Assembly (NCBI GenBank): GCA_028278225.1
Contig: JANQEU010000097.1
Coordinates: 1 to 61,998 of the forward strand
DNA: 61,998 nt
Direction: 5' to 3'
Source of the DNA: Cyclobacteriaceae bacterium
Lineage (GTDB): Bacteria > Bacteroidota > Bacteroidia > Cytophagales > Cyclobacteriaceae
Part shown: piece by piece, positions 8,242 to 17,528 of the stretch
How positions within the stretch are numbered: position 1 is the stretch's first letter
How the letters are laid out: each line of letters begins with the position of its first letter
Notes under the pieces: model-generated
Database searches by the model: none
Told to the model about the DNA's origin: nothing
What the model saw: the letters and a program-made list of their open reading frames with translations, nothing else
Position numbers and translations under genes: made by a program

Positions 8242-9378
8242 TCAGGTGATAAATTCGAGGTAGTTGTCGGACGTTATGACCTCATACTTACTTGATGGGT
8301 AGGCCTTTATCCATGCCGGTGGAGGTTTGGGATTTTTTCTACTGTTCCATTTCAATTCATACGCGTGCAGTTGCCCGTCTTTTTCTTCAATCCAGTCGAT
8401 TTCCTGTTTGCGGTGTGTCCTCCAAAAAAAATGGTTCACGTGTGATCGTGTAAAGGATAAGAATTTAATGCGTTCCGAAATAATATAGTTTTCCCAGAGC
8501 TGGCCATGATCATCCCTCAGGTCAGGCATATTGAAATTGTTGATCAAGGCATTTCTGATCCCGTTGTCGTAGAAATACCACTTGTTTTTTTTAGTTATTT
8601 CATTATCCAGGTTACGGCTAAAGCCTGTCACCTTGTGTAGGACAAAAACTTTGGACAACAAATCCAGATACTTGTCCACAGTGTTTTTACTTATTCCCAC
8701 TTCATTACCTAATCCCTCCACAGAGACCTCACTTCCGATACGAAATGCAATTTTACGCAGTAGAGACAAGATCAATTCCCGGTTCTTTATTCCTTCGAAA
8801 GCAAGCAGATCCTTTAGGAGGTAGGCATTTACGATCTCTTTCAGATAAGTGATCTTTTCATCTACCGTACTTAGTCCTTCAAGTTCCGGGTAGGAACCCA
8901 GAACAAGTCGCTCAGGAAGCTTCGCTCTCGTTTGCAGGTAGTTTTCATAACGGGCAAGTTCCATCTGTGCGAACGGGAACAAGTGAAATGTGGTCTTTCT
9001 GCCCACCAATGGCTCTCCAAGCTTATTCGTCAGGTCGAATGCAGAGGAGCCTGTAGCTATGATCCTGATACCTTCTATCGTGTCGACCATGAGCTTGATC
9101 TTAGCACCGATATCAGGGATTTCCTGAGCTTCGTCGATAATGAGGAGATTTTTCCCTGTCAGGAACCTTTGAAAGTTAGCGGTACTTTTTTCCCGGAGTA
9201 ATTCCAGGGTAGCATTATCACCGCCATGAAGAACCATAAGTTCCGTTTCCTGGATATTTCCGATGTACCTGATCAATTCGGTTTTACCCACTCTTCGGGC
9301 CCCTATCAGTACAACAGCCTTGTTAGGAACCAGGCTTTTGCCTATGGCTTCTTCTATGTGTCTGTGCAGGTATTTCAT
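8242..9378 (-). CDS. AAA ATPase with DUF4143 C-terminal domain
   Basis: A 378-residue ATP-binding protein. Walker A is GARRVGKT (residues 26-33) and Walker B is LLIIDEAQ (78-85). A winged-helix-like stretch (SVEGLGNEVGISKNTVDKYLDLL) precedes the DUF4143 region with HFFWRTHRKQEIDWIEE, a PD-(D/E)xK-like ExDW/K pattern completed by AYELKW. Such proteins are widespread, often mobile, and of uncertain function. The promoter region carries three 14-bp half-sites arranged as a direct and an inverted repeat, suggesting tight local control, possibly by the protein's own helix-turn-helix segment. It sits alone between pyrB and purB. Confidence 0.85.
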   Translation of the reverse strand: MKYLHRHIEEAIGKSLVPNKAVVLIGARRVGKTELIRYIGNIQETELMVLHGGDNATLELLREKSTANFQRFLTGKNLLIIDEAQEIPDIGAKIKLMVDTIEGIRIIATGSSAFDLTNKLGEPLVGRKTTFHLFPFAQMELARYENYLQTRAKLPERLVLGSYPELEGLSTVDEKITYLKEIVNAYLLKDLLAFEGIKNRELILSLLRKIAFRIGSEVSVEGLGNEVGISKNTVDKYLDLLSKVFVLHKVTGFSRNLDNEITKKNKWYFYDNGIRNALINNFNMPDLRDDHGQLWENYIISERIKFLSFTRSHVNHFFWRTHRKQEIDWIEEKDGQLHAYELKWNSRKNPKPPPAWIKAYPSSKYEVITSDNYLEFIT

Positions 9379-9400
9379 TGACTATTTGACACCTGGACAC

Positions 9401-9474
9401 CAAAATTATGTAATTTACGTCAAAAGTATAGCGAAATAACTGTAATTTCCGTCATAATAGTGACGGAAATTACA
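9401..9474 (-). promoter_or_regulatory. Operator/promoter of the DUF4143 ATPase gene
   Basis: A minus-strand -7 match TAATTTTG lies at 9401-9408. Directly upstream of it is TGTAATTTACGTCA (9409-9422). Then comes a perfect 14-bp inverted repeat, TGTAATTTCCGTCA (9441-9454) and TGACGGAAATTACA (9461-9474), with a 6-bp centre. The first copy differs from the others at one base. The arrangement covers the promoter and looks like a repressor operator. Confidence 0.75.
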
Positions 9475-9640
9475 TAAATACCGTCAATTCTTTGCGCCTC
9501 TTTTCTGAAAAGCTTGCTGGCTCACTTTGTCCTAAGAGATATTTGCTTATAGGATTCCGGTTTTAGTCATCCATACAAATCCGTTTGATTTGACAGCAAA
9601 TGTGGGAGATATCAATTCACAGAATGTTGAAATATATGAA

Positions 9641-10987
9641 CTATCTTCCGGTATAATTGAAAGGAGTGATCTCCTTCAATTCCCTTTTCACCTCATCAGA
9701 AACATCCAGTTGATCAATGAATTCGTGGATCGCATTTTTATTGATCTTCTCGTTTTTCCGGGTCAGACCTTTCAATGCTTCAAAAGGTGAATGATACCCT
9801 TCTCTTCTCAAAATAGTTTGAATTGCCTCCGCAACTACCGCCCAGTTGTCCTCAAGATCATTTCGAATGACATCTTCATTGCATACAAGTTTATTCCATC
9901 CCTTCATCAGAGACCTGATTGAAATTAAGGTGTGCGCAACGGGGACCCCGATGTTTCGAAGTACTGTGGAGTCGGTTAGATCGCGCTGTAGCCGTGAAAC
10001 AGGAAGTTTGGCAGAGAGATGGTCGAAAAGTGCATTTGCCACACCCAGATTACCTTCGGCATTTTCAAAATCAATCGGATTCACTTTATGCGGCATTGCC
10101 GATGAACCTACCTCGTTCTCATTTATTTTTTGGGCGAAGTAATTCATGGAAATGTACATCCAGACATCACGACTCAGGTCAACCAATATCGTATTGATCC
10201 GCTTGAGAAGATCGAATAACCCCGAAAAATGGTCGTAATGTTCAATCTGTGTGGTTGGAAAACTCCTGGTAAGAGACAATGTCTTCGTAATAAAACTATC
10301 GGCAAATGCATGCCAGTCTTCATCAGGGTATGAAACGAAGTGAGCGTTGAATCCACCGGTAGCCCCTCCGAATTTGGCAGCATACCGGACGTTGTCGAAT
10401 TGGGCCCTTTGATTTTTTAGTCTTGCAACAAAAACCTGTATCTCCTTACCAAGTCGTGTGGGCGAGGCAGGCTGACCATGCGTCTTTGCCAGTATCGGGA
10501 TTTCCGACCAATCCCCGGCCGATCGGTCCAGTGTGGAGATGAGCCCGTCCATTGCAGGTAGATATTCGGCTTCAATCGCATCTTTCATTGACAATGGGAC
10601 GGCTGTATTATTTATGTCCTGTGAAGTCAGGCCGAAATGGATGAATTCTTTGAATTGCTGAAGCCCAAGTTTTTCAAAATGTTCCTTGACGTAGTATTCT
10701 ACCGCTTTTACATCATGATTCGTTACCGCTTCGATTTCCTTAACCCTCTCCGCCTGAGTGACATCAAATTCAGAGTATATTTTTCTTAGTTCAGGATATA
10801 CTTCTCCTGGCACCTCCTGTAGTTCTGCCAATGGGATTTCGCAAAGTGCAATGAAATACTCTATTTCGACTTTGATCCGGTATTGGATCAGTGCAAACTC
10901 GGAAAAATATTTACTCAAAGGTTTCACTTTATCGCTATACCGTCCGTCAATTGGTGAAATCGCGGTAAGTGAATTTAGATTTTGCAT
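9641..10987 (-). CDS. purB: Adenylosuccinate lyase
   Basis: Converts SAICAR to AICAR and adenylosuccinate to AMP, with release of fumarate. The 448-residue enzyme shows the fumarase/aspartase superfamily signature GSSAMPHKVNPIDFEN, the TSQDINNTA loop with its conserved Thr-Ser, and KTHGQPASPTRLGKE carrying the catalytic histidine. The ATG at 10987 (MQNLNSLTAISPIDGRYSDK) is chosen because homologues begin there; the frame is open further upstream to 11065. It is divergent from the oxidoreductase gene at 11078, with the two promoters packed into about 90 bp. Confidence 0.97.
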   Translation of the reverse strand: MQNLNSLTAISPIDGRYSDKVKPLSKYFSEFALIQYRIKVEIEYFIALCEIPLAELQEVPGEVYPELRKIYSEFDVTQAERVKEIEAVTNHDVKAVEYYVKEHFEKLGLQQFKEFIHFGLTSQDINNTAVPLSMKDAIEAEYLPAMDGLISTLDRSAGDWSEIPILAKTHGQPASPTRLGKEIQVFVARLKNQRAQFDNVRYAAKFGGATGGFNAHFVSYPDEDWHAFADSFITKTLSLTRSFPTTQIEHYDHFSGLFDLLKRINTILVDLSRDVWMYISMNYFAQKINENEVGSSAMPHKVNPIDFENAEGNLGVANALFDHLSAKLPVSRLQRDLTDSTVLRNIGVPVAHTLISIRSLMKGWNKLVCNEDVIRNDLEDNWAVVAEAIQTILRREGYHSPFEALKGLTRKNEKINKNAIHEFIDQLDVSDEVKRELKEITPFNYTGR

Positions 10988-11028
10988 TCCTTGAATATTA
11001 AGGCGCAAAAATAGCTTATCTAAACCAT

Positions 11029-11060
11029 TTTGTTTCGGGATGGTTGTCGATATAGATTTG
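11029..11060 (+). promoter_or_regulatory. Promoter of the 2Fe-2S oxidoreductase gene
   Basis: TTTG (11029-11032), a 20-bp spacer and TAGATTTG (11053-11060) match the Bacteroidota housekeeping promoter TTTG/TAnnTTTG closely. On the other strand TATTTTTG at 11006-11013 is a -7 match for divergent purB. Confidence 0.65.
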
Positions 11061-11077
11061 CGCAACTTTGATGGAAC

Positions 11078-12169
11078 ATGGCCCTGGGATTATTTAAAAA
11101 AAAGAAGAAAAAAGGATCGGACACCGGAAATTTGAAATTGACGATCAAAGAAGTGATCAGGGTTGCGGATGATGCTGTAAATCTTGTTTTCGAAAAACCA
11201 GGTGTCCAATTCTCATACCTGCCGGGTCAATTCATCACCCTGAGCGATAACATATCAGGCAAGAAAATATTCCGGCCCTATTCATTTTGCTCCTCACCTT
11301 ATGTTGATGAGTTTCCCACCGTCACCGTGAAACGTGTTCCCGGTGGTTTGATGTCAAATCATATCAATGACAATTATCATGCGGGACAGGAAGTAGAGGC
11401 ACAGGAGCCAATGGGATTGTTCACCACCGAGTATAATAGTGATCGATCAAGACATGCCATATTCTTTGGAGGGGGCTCAGGTATCACTCCATTGTTTTCC
11501 ATCTTAAAAACCATACTGCAGAAGGAACCGGACAGTAAAGTTTCGTTGATCTATGGCAACAGGAGGGAGGAGTTTATCATTTTCCGGGAAGAACTGGATC
11601 AGATGAATGAAGCATATCCCAATTTTGAACTGAAGCATATTTTGGAGGAACCGGGCAATGCCGACCCCGATTTTACCGGTCGTCCGACACCGGATATGAT
11701 CGCACATATCTACGATTCTCTTGACGCGAATGATCAAACAGAGATCTATGTTTGTGGCCCGGAAGGCATGATGGATACGGTTGCAGATGGTCTGCAACTG
11801 GCAGGAGTGAAAGACCATCAGATTAAAAGGGAGAGTTTCGAAGCAGGCAAGACATCACCGGCTGAAGTAACCGGTGAAGTAGCTGCCGGTGAAATGAAAA
11901 GCGAAGTGATAATCGTACTGGATGGAGAAACTCATAACCTCACCCTGGACAAATCCAGGCCTATTTTGGAGCAGGCCCTGAAAAAAGACCTTGACATGCC
12001 GTATTCCTGTCAAAGTGGTCTTTGTACTGCGTGCATGGGAAGATGTATCGAAGGTGAAGTAAGTGTGGATGAGGCGGAAGGTCTGATAGAAGAAGAAATA
12101 GCAGAGGGATATGTGCTGACATGTGTCGGTAAACCTGTTTCTGATAAGATAAAAATTGAGATCGGATAA
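11078..12169 (+). CDS. Ferredoxin-NADP reductase-like flavoprotein with C-terminal 2Fe-2S domain
   Basis: A three-domain electron-transfer protein of 363 residues. An FAD-binding barrel carries RPYSFCSSP (the RxYS flavin motif). A NAD(P)-binding domain has FFGGGSGITPLFSIL and ends with the YVCGPEGMMD motif. A C-terminal plant-type ferredoxin has Cys in CxxxxCxxC spacing (SCQSGLCTACMGRC) and a fourth Cys in VLTCVGKP. This is the layout of phenylacetyl-CoA epoxidase reductase (PaaE/PaaK) and oxygenase or hydroxylase reductases. No oxygenase gene is nearby, so the electron acceptor is unknown. A lysine-rich N-terminal stretch (KKKKKKG) is unusual. Confidence 0.88.
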   Translation: MALGLFKKKKKKGSDTGNLKLTIKEVIRVADDAVNLVFEKPGVQFSYLPGQFITLSDNISGKKIFRPYSFCSSPYVDEFPTVTVKRVPGGLMSNHINDNYHAGQEVEAQEPMGLFTTEYNSDRSRHAIFFGGGSGITPLFSILKTILQKEPDSKVSLIYGNRREEFIIFREELDQMNEAYPNFELKHILEEPGNADPDFTGRPTPDMIAHIYDSLDANDQTEIYVCGPEGMMDTVADGLQLAGVKDHQIKRESFEAGKTSPAEVTGEVAAGEMKSEVIIVLDGETHNLTLDKSRPILEQALKKDLDMPYSCQSGLCTACMGRCIEGEVSVDEAEGLIEEEIAEGYVLTCVGKPVSDKIKIEIG

Positions 12170-12257
12170 TTTCATTTGTCTTTCTCCCTGATAATCATCG
12201 AAAGCGGTGACACTCGTCATAGCAATGGACAGGTAGTGCGTTTAATTTAGTCGCATT

Positions 12258-13358
12258 ATGAAAACGATCCTGTTGGTCGGAGCTACCGGCAATACCGGCC
12301 AATGCACTGCCAAACTACTTCTTCAAAGAACAAAGGACTTCAAACTCATTATAGGTGGTCGTAATCCCGATAAGATCCGGAAAATGCGAAACTCATTGCT
12401 GGATCAATATCCGGACACGTCAATTGAGATGATGGTGATCGATCTTAAGGATGCCTCCACCTTTAAAGGTGAATTGGATAATATTGATCTGCTGCTGAAC
12501 GTGAGTAGTGCCGTTGGCGATGTGTCCGAATTGTATGTTGAGTTGTTACGGTCGGGGACCGATTATTTCGATTCCAACTTATCCTTACCTGCAAAACACG
12601 AAATCTTAAGGAAACAGGAGCAGGCCATCATGGCAGATGATTTGACATTTATAACGGATTGCGGGTACCATCCGGGTATACCGGGGGCCATGGTGAGGTG
12701 GGCGAATGAAAACATGAAAGACTTGACCGAAGCGAATTGTTATGCCGTTATGAAGATAGACTGGAAGTCCCTGAAGTTTGCTGTGGAAACGGGGCTTGAA
12801 ATGATCGAAGAGTTCAAACACTTCCAACCGTTATATTTTGATGAAACATGGAAGAAGTGGAACTATAGCAAATTCCTGAGCTTTACTTTCTCTCCACCAT
12901 TTGGTAAAGAAAACGTCACGCCGATGTTTCTTGAAGAGCTTGGAAATCTCCCGAAACAGATTCAAAATTTGACAAAAACGGGGTTCTTTATTGGCGGATT
13001 TAACCCCGTGATGGATTATTTTTTGATGATGGTGATCCTTTTGGGCATAAAGGTGCTTCCCAGATCGATGTATCATCATTTAGCGCGGTTGTTTGTCTGG
13101 GGAGCAGGATTGACCAGACCTCCTTATGGGGTTCAGTTGGTTGGAGTTTTTAAATCAAGTAATGAAACGAAAAAAATGACAATTAGCCATCCGGACGCCT
13201 ATTTTATGACAGCCGCACCCATCGTGGCCTGTGTTGAACAATATCTTGGCGGGAGCTTATCCAAAGGCCTGAACTTACAGGCATTGGCCGTTCAGCCCGG
13301 ACCATTTTTTAAGGCAATTGAAGAAATGGGTGTCTCCTTGAGTGTTGACAAAGCCTGA
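12258..13358 (+). CDS. Saccharopine dehydrogenase-like NAD(P)-binding protein
   Basis: A 366-residue protein with an N-terminal Rossmann fold: MKTILLVGATGNTGQCTAKLL contains the GATGxTG nucleotide motif, followed by LLLNVSSAVGDVSELYVELL and DCGYHPGIPGAMVRWA typical of the saccharopine dehydrogenase-like superfamily. A hydrophobic stretch near residues 254-268 (YFLMMVILLGIKVLP) resembles the membrane-associated members of this group. The substrate is not predictable; lysine catabolism, trans-acting enoyl reductase and homospermidine-type activities all occur in the superfamily. It precedes the PadR gene by 60 bp but is probably a separate transcript. Confidence 0.75.
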   Translation: MKTILLVGATGNTGQCTAKLLLQRTKDFKLIIGGRNPDKIRKMRNSLLDQYPDTSIEMMVIDLKDASTFKGELDNIDLLLNVSSAVGDVSELYVELLRSGTDYFDSNLSLPAKHEILRKQEQAIMADDLTFITDCGYHPGIPGAMVRWANENMKDLTEANCYAVMKIDWKSLKFAVETGLEMIEEFKHFQPLYFDETWKKWNYSKFLSFTFSPPFGKENVTPMFLEELGNLPKQIQNLTKTGFFIGGFNPVMDYFLMMVILLGIKVLPRSMYHHLARLFVWGAGLTRPPYGVQLVGVFKSSNETKKMTISHPDAYFMTAAPIVACVEQYLGGSLSKGLNLQALAVQPGPFFKAIEEMGVSLSVDKA

Positions 13359-13364
13359 TCATTA

Positions 13365-13416
13365 CTTAAACAAATATTAATTATATTCGTATCATTAACT
13401 TAAACAAATATTAATG
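13365..13416 (+). promoter_or_regulatory. Direct-repeat operator upstream of padR
   Basis: The 18-bp sequence ACTTAAACAAATATTAAT occurs twice on the same strand, at 13365-13382 and 13399-13416, 34 bp apart start to start. Between them is TATATTCG (13383-13390), a one-mismatch -7 element. The second copy ends 2 bp before the padR start. The layout suggests autoregulation by the PadR protein. Confidence 0.7.
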
Positions 13417-13418
13417 AT

Positions 13419-13754
13419 ATGAACGATTACTCATTGGGGGCGCTGGAAGAACTAATACTCCTCGTTCTGCTATCTCAGGGGAAGACTTACGGCGTGGAGA
13501 TCGCAAAACAATATGAGCACCATTTCAATCAGAGTATTTCTTTACCGGCTATTCATGTTGTCCTGAAGCGACTGGAAAAGAAGGGATTTGTCAAATCGGA
13601 ATTTGGCGAGCCGACGGCCGAAAGGGGAGGGCGAAGGAAGCGCAATTATGAAGCGACTGATCTGGGTTACAAGCTAGCCGTGAAGTTGCAGGAAAATCGA
13701 AACAGGATCTGGAGTACCATTCCAAAGATGGAAGTGAAATATGCCACTATCTAG
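13419..13754 (+). CDS. PadR family transcriptional regulator
   Basis: A 111-residue winged-helix repressor. ELILLVLLSQGKTYGVEIAKQYE and LPAIHVVLKRLEKKGFVKSE form the PadR HTH and recognition region, and GRRKRNYEATDLGYKLAVK is the wing. This PadR subtype sits directly ahead of FtsX-type permease genes in many Cytophagales and controls its own operon. Its last 14 bp overlap the permease gene at 13741, so the two are translationally coupled. Direct repeats surround its promoter. Confidence 0.92.
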   Translation: MNDYSLGALEELILLVLLSQGKTYGVEIAKQYEHHFNQSISLPAIHVVLKRLEKKGFVKSEFGEPTAERGGRRKRNYEATDLGYKLAVKLQENRNRIWSTIPKMEVKYATI

Positions 13755-16302
13755 GCCACCCAAGTGGGCCGATAAATGGCTGGAGCACATTCTTCCGATT
13801 CACCTGGTGGATGAAGTGATGGGGGATCTGCATGAAGCGTATCGATGGCGTCTTTCGGAAAAAGGAGAATCCTACGCCAAAAGAATGTTTATCTGGGAAG
13901 TATTCCGTTCTATGCGCTTTTTCAGTCAAAAATCTCAAAATAACAATCAACTTATGCTGCTGGGTAACTACGTCAAAATTGGATATCGCTTCCTGTGGAA
14001 AACCAGGACCTATTCCTCCATAAATATTTTCGGGCTTGCTATCGGAATTGCAATCGCCTGGCTCTCATCAGTCTACGTCGTTGAGGAGTTGTCCTTTGAC
14101 AGATTTCATGAGAAATCCGGCAGAACCTACCGGATAGTTGCAGATCTGGAGCATAATGGCATCCATAAAATTGGAGGTGCCTCCTACATTATGGGAGAGG
14201 AGTTTCCCAAACAAATCCCTGCAATTGAGTCCATTTCGAGGTACAAGAGTTGGTATGTGCTTTTGAAAACGGGGGAAGGGACCGTTCCCTATGTTGCGCA
14301 TCGGGCAGATCGTGACTTATTCAATATTCTGGATTTTGAATTCGTGAGTGGAGGCTACAGCAGTTTTGATAATCCGGATGCGGTCGTGATAAGTGAATCG
14401 GTAGCCAATCGACTGGGAAAGGAAAGCATACCTGAGGAACTGGAGCTGACCACTTACAACGGCGCTACAAAAAGATATCAAATAAGCGGAGTATACAAAG
14501 ATTTTCCGGCGAATTCCACCATTCGTCCCGGTATATTGATTTCAATCAGACACTACGCAAACACCAACCAACATCGACTTAAAACATGGTTTGATATCAA
14601 TATGAATGTGGTGTTGACGCTAATGAGGGATGCTGATGCGGCAGATGTATCTGCACTGATGACCAAAATCCTGTTGCAAAACGGAGATTTTTCGGGGTCA
14701 AATGTGGAATTGAAACTACAGCCTTTCACGAAGATCCACACCAGTAGCGAATATGAAACAGGAAATGGTTTGAGAGCTACTGCGAACAAAGAATTGATTT
14801 ACCTCGTCCTGATAATCGGCATATTCTGCCTGGTGATCTCAAGCATAAACTTCGCCAATTTTTCAGTTAGCAATTATATGACCAGGATGAAGGAAGTGGC
14901 GGTAAGGAAGATCCTGGGTTCCGGCAGAAAACGGGTTTTTCAGCAATTCATAGTCGAGATATTTCTTTCCTCTTCATTGGCGCTTGTCTTATCACTTGTG
15001 ATCATATTGATCATTGCTCCCTTGTTTTCTGTCTATGCGGATAAATCGTACACCGTTTTTACTTTTTTGCATTGGAAATATTTGGTAGTCGGTTTTGTCA
15101 TCCTTTATATTGTCACGCTGCTGTCCGGCTTTTATCCTTCCATCGTACTTTCGGGATTTGATCTGGTTTCGGCTATCAAAGGGAAACTCCGGATCAGCAG
15201 CAAAGGAATTTTCAACCGGTCACTGCTGGTGGTACAATTTGCTCTTGCCGTTTTTCTGGTTACGGGGATGATCGTTTTTGAGCGGCAGCTTGACCTGATG
15301 CTGGGATTTGACCCGGGGTATGACGATAGCGGAATTTTGTACATGGAGATACCTGATCCCGATGAACAAAAGGTCGATTTCGTTAAAAGTGAAATGCTGG
15401 CGATTTCCGGTATTTCCGCGGTAACGCGATTCGCAGGAAACAACAATACGACATACAAAGCTGGTGAGACGGTGTTTGATACTTATCATAACAGGGTCGA
15501 TGAGCATTACATACCCATATTAAAATTAAAACTGACCGCGGGACGCAATTTCGATCCGTCCAGGTCTTCGGATATTGCGGAGGGTGTGATTGTCAATGAA
15601 TCTTTCATAAGAAGGGCTGGTCTGAAAGATCCTGTCGGAAAACGCATACCCTTCAAATATGGGGATTTGAACAACCCTGTCGTCATCGGAATTGTCAAAG
15701 ACTATCACTTTCTGGACCTAACACGGCAGATGGAACCAATGGTACTTTATATGTCACCGCAGTATGTCTATCAGCATGTACTTGTCAAAAGCGAGGCCCA
15801 TGATATTGCTTTTATAAATCAGCTTGACCGTACCTGGAGACAGGTGTTTGATCCCTTTCCGTTCAACTATACGCAATTGTCCGAGTTGAACAAACGTCAG
15901 TACGAATGGGAATCACAGATAAAAGAACTTACTCAATATGGAGCAATAATTGCCATTTTCCTGGCATGCATGGGATTAATGGGAGTGGTTGGAACCCACG
16001 TCCGTCAACGCCTGAAGGAAGTTAGCATCAGGAAAGTGAATGGGGCTACCCCACAACTTATTTTCCGGTTGTTTCTCACACGGTATGTTGTTTTCACCCT
16101 GGTTGGATTTATGATCGGCATCACAGGTGCTTTCTATCTACTTGGATCCTGGCTCGACAAGTACATCGTGAGGATAGCCCTGGGATGGGAGATCTCCCTG
16201 ATTTCACTGTTGATCATCAGTGTCATTGCTTTTGTTGCGATCCTCAGTCAACTGTACAAACCGATGTACTTAAATCCGGTGAAATATTTACGGGATGAGT
16301 GA
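13741..16302 (+). CDS. FtsX-type ABC transporter permease with permease prefix domain
   Basis: An 853-residue MacB/FtsX-like permease. Residues 1-80 form the 'permease prefix domain 2' found only in PadR-linked members (PPKWADKWLEHILPIHLVDEVMGDLHEAY). Then come a first TM segment (SINIFGLAIGIAIAWLSSVYV), a large periplasmic MacB-PCD domain, three central TMs, a second periplasmic domain and three C-terminal TMs with the coupling segment LKEVSIRKVNGATPQLIFRLF. No ATPase gene is adjacent, as usual for these paralogue-rich families; the ATPase would come from elsewhere. A second, prefix-less permease occurs at 28631-31051. Confidence 0.93.
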   Translation: MPLSRPPKWADKWLEHILPIHLVDEVMGDLHEAYRWRLSEKGESYAKRMFIWEVFRSMRFFSQKSQNNNQLMLLGNYVKIGYRFLWKTRTYSSINIFGLAIGIAIAWLSSVYVVEELSFDRFHEKSGRTYRIVADLEHNGIHKIGGASYIMGEEFPKQIPAIESISRYKSWYVLLKTGEGTVPYVAHRADRDLFNILDFEFVSGGYSSFDNPDAVVISESVANRLGKESIPEELELTTYNGATKRYQISGVYKDFPANSTIRPGILISIRHYANTNQHRLKTWFDINMNVVLTLMRDADAADVSALMTKILLQNGDFSGSNVELKLQPFTKIHTSSEYETGNGLRATANKELIYLVLIIGIFCLVISSINFANFSVSNYMTRMKEVAVRKILGSGRKRVFQQFIVEIFLSSSLALVLSLVIILIIAPLFSVYADKSYTVFTFLHWKYLVVGFVILYIVTLLSGFYPSIVLSGFDLVSAIKGKLRISSKGIFNRSLLVVQFALAVFLVTGMIVFERQLDLMLGFDPGYDDSGILYMEIPDPDEQKVDFVKSEMLAISGISAVTRFAGNNNTTYKAGETVFDTYHNRVDEHYIPILKLKLTAGRNFDPSRSSDIAEGVIVNESFIRRAGLKDPVGKRIPFKYGDLNNPVVIGIVKDYHFLDLTRQMEPMVLYMSPQYVYQHVLVKSEAHDIAFINQLDRTWRQVFDPFPFNYTQLSELNKRQYEWESQIKELTQYGAIIAIFLACMGLMGVVGTHVRQRLKEVSIRKVNGATPQLIFRLFLTRYVVFTLVGFMIGITGAFYLLGSWLDKYIVRIALGWEISLISLLIISVIAFVAILSQLYKPMYLNPVKYLRDE

Positions 16303-16410
16303 TCTCTATTGTTGAGTGGGGCCTGGATATCATATACTATTTGGATTTATGAGTTGAATCATGACCAAAATGACATAGTCATTTTATATTGAGCTTTTAA
16401 AATCCATATC

Positions 16411-17511
16411 ATGAAAAATCTACTTGTTCTCACAGGAGGAGGGGATTGTCCCGGGCTGAATGCCGTGATCAGGGGGATAGTGAAAAGATCAATAGCCGAA
16501 AAGGAAGAATGGAAAGTATGGGGAAGCATTGAAGCGTACCACGGTCTGCTCAGAGATCCGATGGAAGTGGTGCTGCTAAGCAACAGCAGGGTGGCCGGTA
16601 TCCATGTCAAGGGTGGTACTATCCTGAAGACCAGTACAAAGGGCGATCCGTTCAATTATCCGGTTCAGAAGGAAGATGGTACCTGGGAAATGGAGGACAG
16701 GTCGGAGCTGTTGATCAAACGACTGAAGGAACTGGAGATCGATGCGGTCGTCAGCATAGGTGGAGACGGATCGCAAAAGATTTCCAAAAGACTTCATGAT
16801 TTAGGTGTACCGGTCGTTGGCGTTCCCAAAACCATTGATAATGATCTTTCCGCCACTGATTTCACATTCGGATTTCAAACGGCTGTGGAGGTGGCCACCG
16901 ATGCCGTCGACAAACTTGTAACAACCGCGGAAAGTCATCACCGGGTGATCATACAGGAAGTGATGGGGAGGGACGCCGGTTGGATTGCGTTGCATGCCGC
17001 AATTGCCGGTGGAGTGGAGGTATGCCTGATACCCGAAATTCCCTATGACATCAACAAAGTGGTAGACAGGATCAATCAGCGGTATGAGAGGGGGAGAGGG
17101 TTTGCCAATATCATCATAGCCGAAGGCGCAAAACCACTGGGAGGAGAGATGCTGTCAAAAGAGAGCGACGAGGTAGGATATCAGATGAAAAGGCTGGGCG
17201 GAGTGTCTTACGTGCTTAGCCAGCAGATGAAAGATGCGGATTGCGCGGCAGATTTGAGGGTAGTGGTTTTGGGTCACCTGCAGAGAGGAGGTACACCAAA
17301 CGCGTTTGATCGCATCCTTTCATTGACTTTTGGTGTGAAAGCTTTTGAAATGGCAAAAGACCGTAAGTTCGGACGGATGGTCGTCTACAAGAACAATGAC
17401 TTCAAAGAAGTTTCACTGGAAGAGGGGACCAATGCCTATAATACCATCGATGTGGAAAATAACTACCTGATCAAAGCCGCCAGGGGGCTGGGGATCTCTT
17501 TTGGAGATTAG
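16411..17511 (+). CDS. pfkA: 6-phosphofructokinase (group III type)
   Basis: Phosphorylates fructose 6-phosphate to fructose 1,6-bisphosphate. The 366-residue protein begins LLVLTGGGDCPGLNAVIRG and contains GGDGS and PKTIDNDL. By the known residue code, Gly in GGDG indicates ATP use while Lys in PKTIDND is shared with PPi-dependent enzymes; this Gly/Lys combination is that of group III ATP-PFKs such as those of actinomycetes. QEVMGRDAGWIALHAAIA and LGHLQRGGTPNAFDRILS are conserved substrate-site motifs. A single gene, ahead of a convergent MFS transporter. Confidence 0.93.
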   Translation: MKNLLVLTGGGDCPGLNAVIRGIVKRSIAEKEEWKVWGSIEAYHGLLRDPMEVVLLSNSRVAGIHVKGGTILKTSTKGDPFNYPVQKEDGTWEMEDRSELLIKRLKELEIDAVVSIGGDGSQKISKRLHDLGVPVVGVPKTIDNDLSATDFTFGFQTAVEVATDAVDKLVTTAESHHRVIIQEVMGRDAGWIALHAAIAGGVEVCLIPEIPYDINKVVDRINQRYERGRGFANIIIAEGAKPLGGEMLSKESDEVGYQMKRLGGVSYVLSQQMKDADCAADLRVVVLGHLQRGGTPNAFDRILSLTFGVKAFEMAKDRKFGRMVVYKNNDFKEVSLEEGTNAYNTIDVENNYLIKAARGLGISFGD

Positions 17512-17528
17512 AAATCCGGACTCACGAC

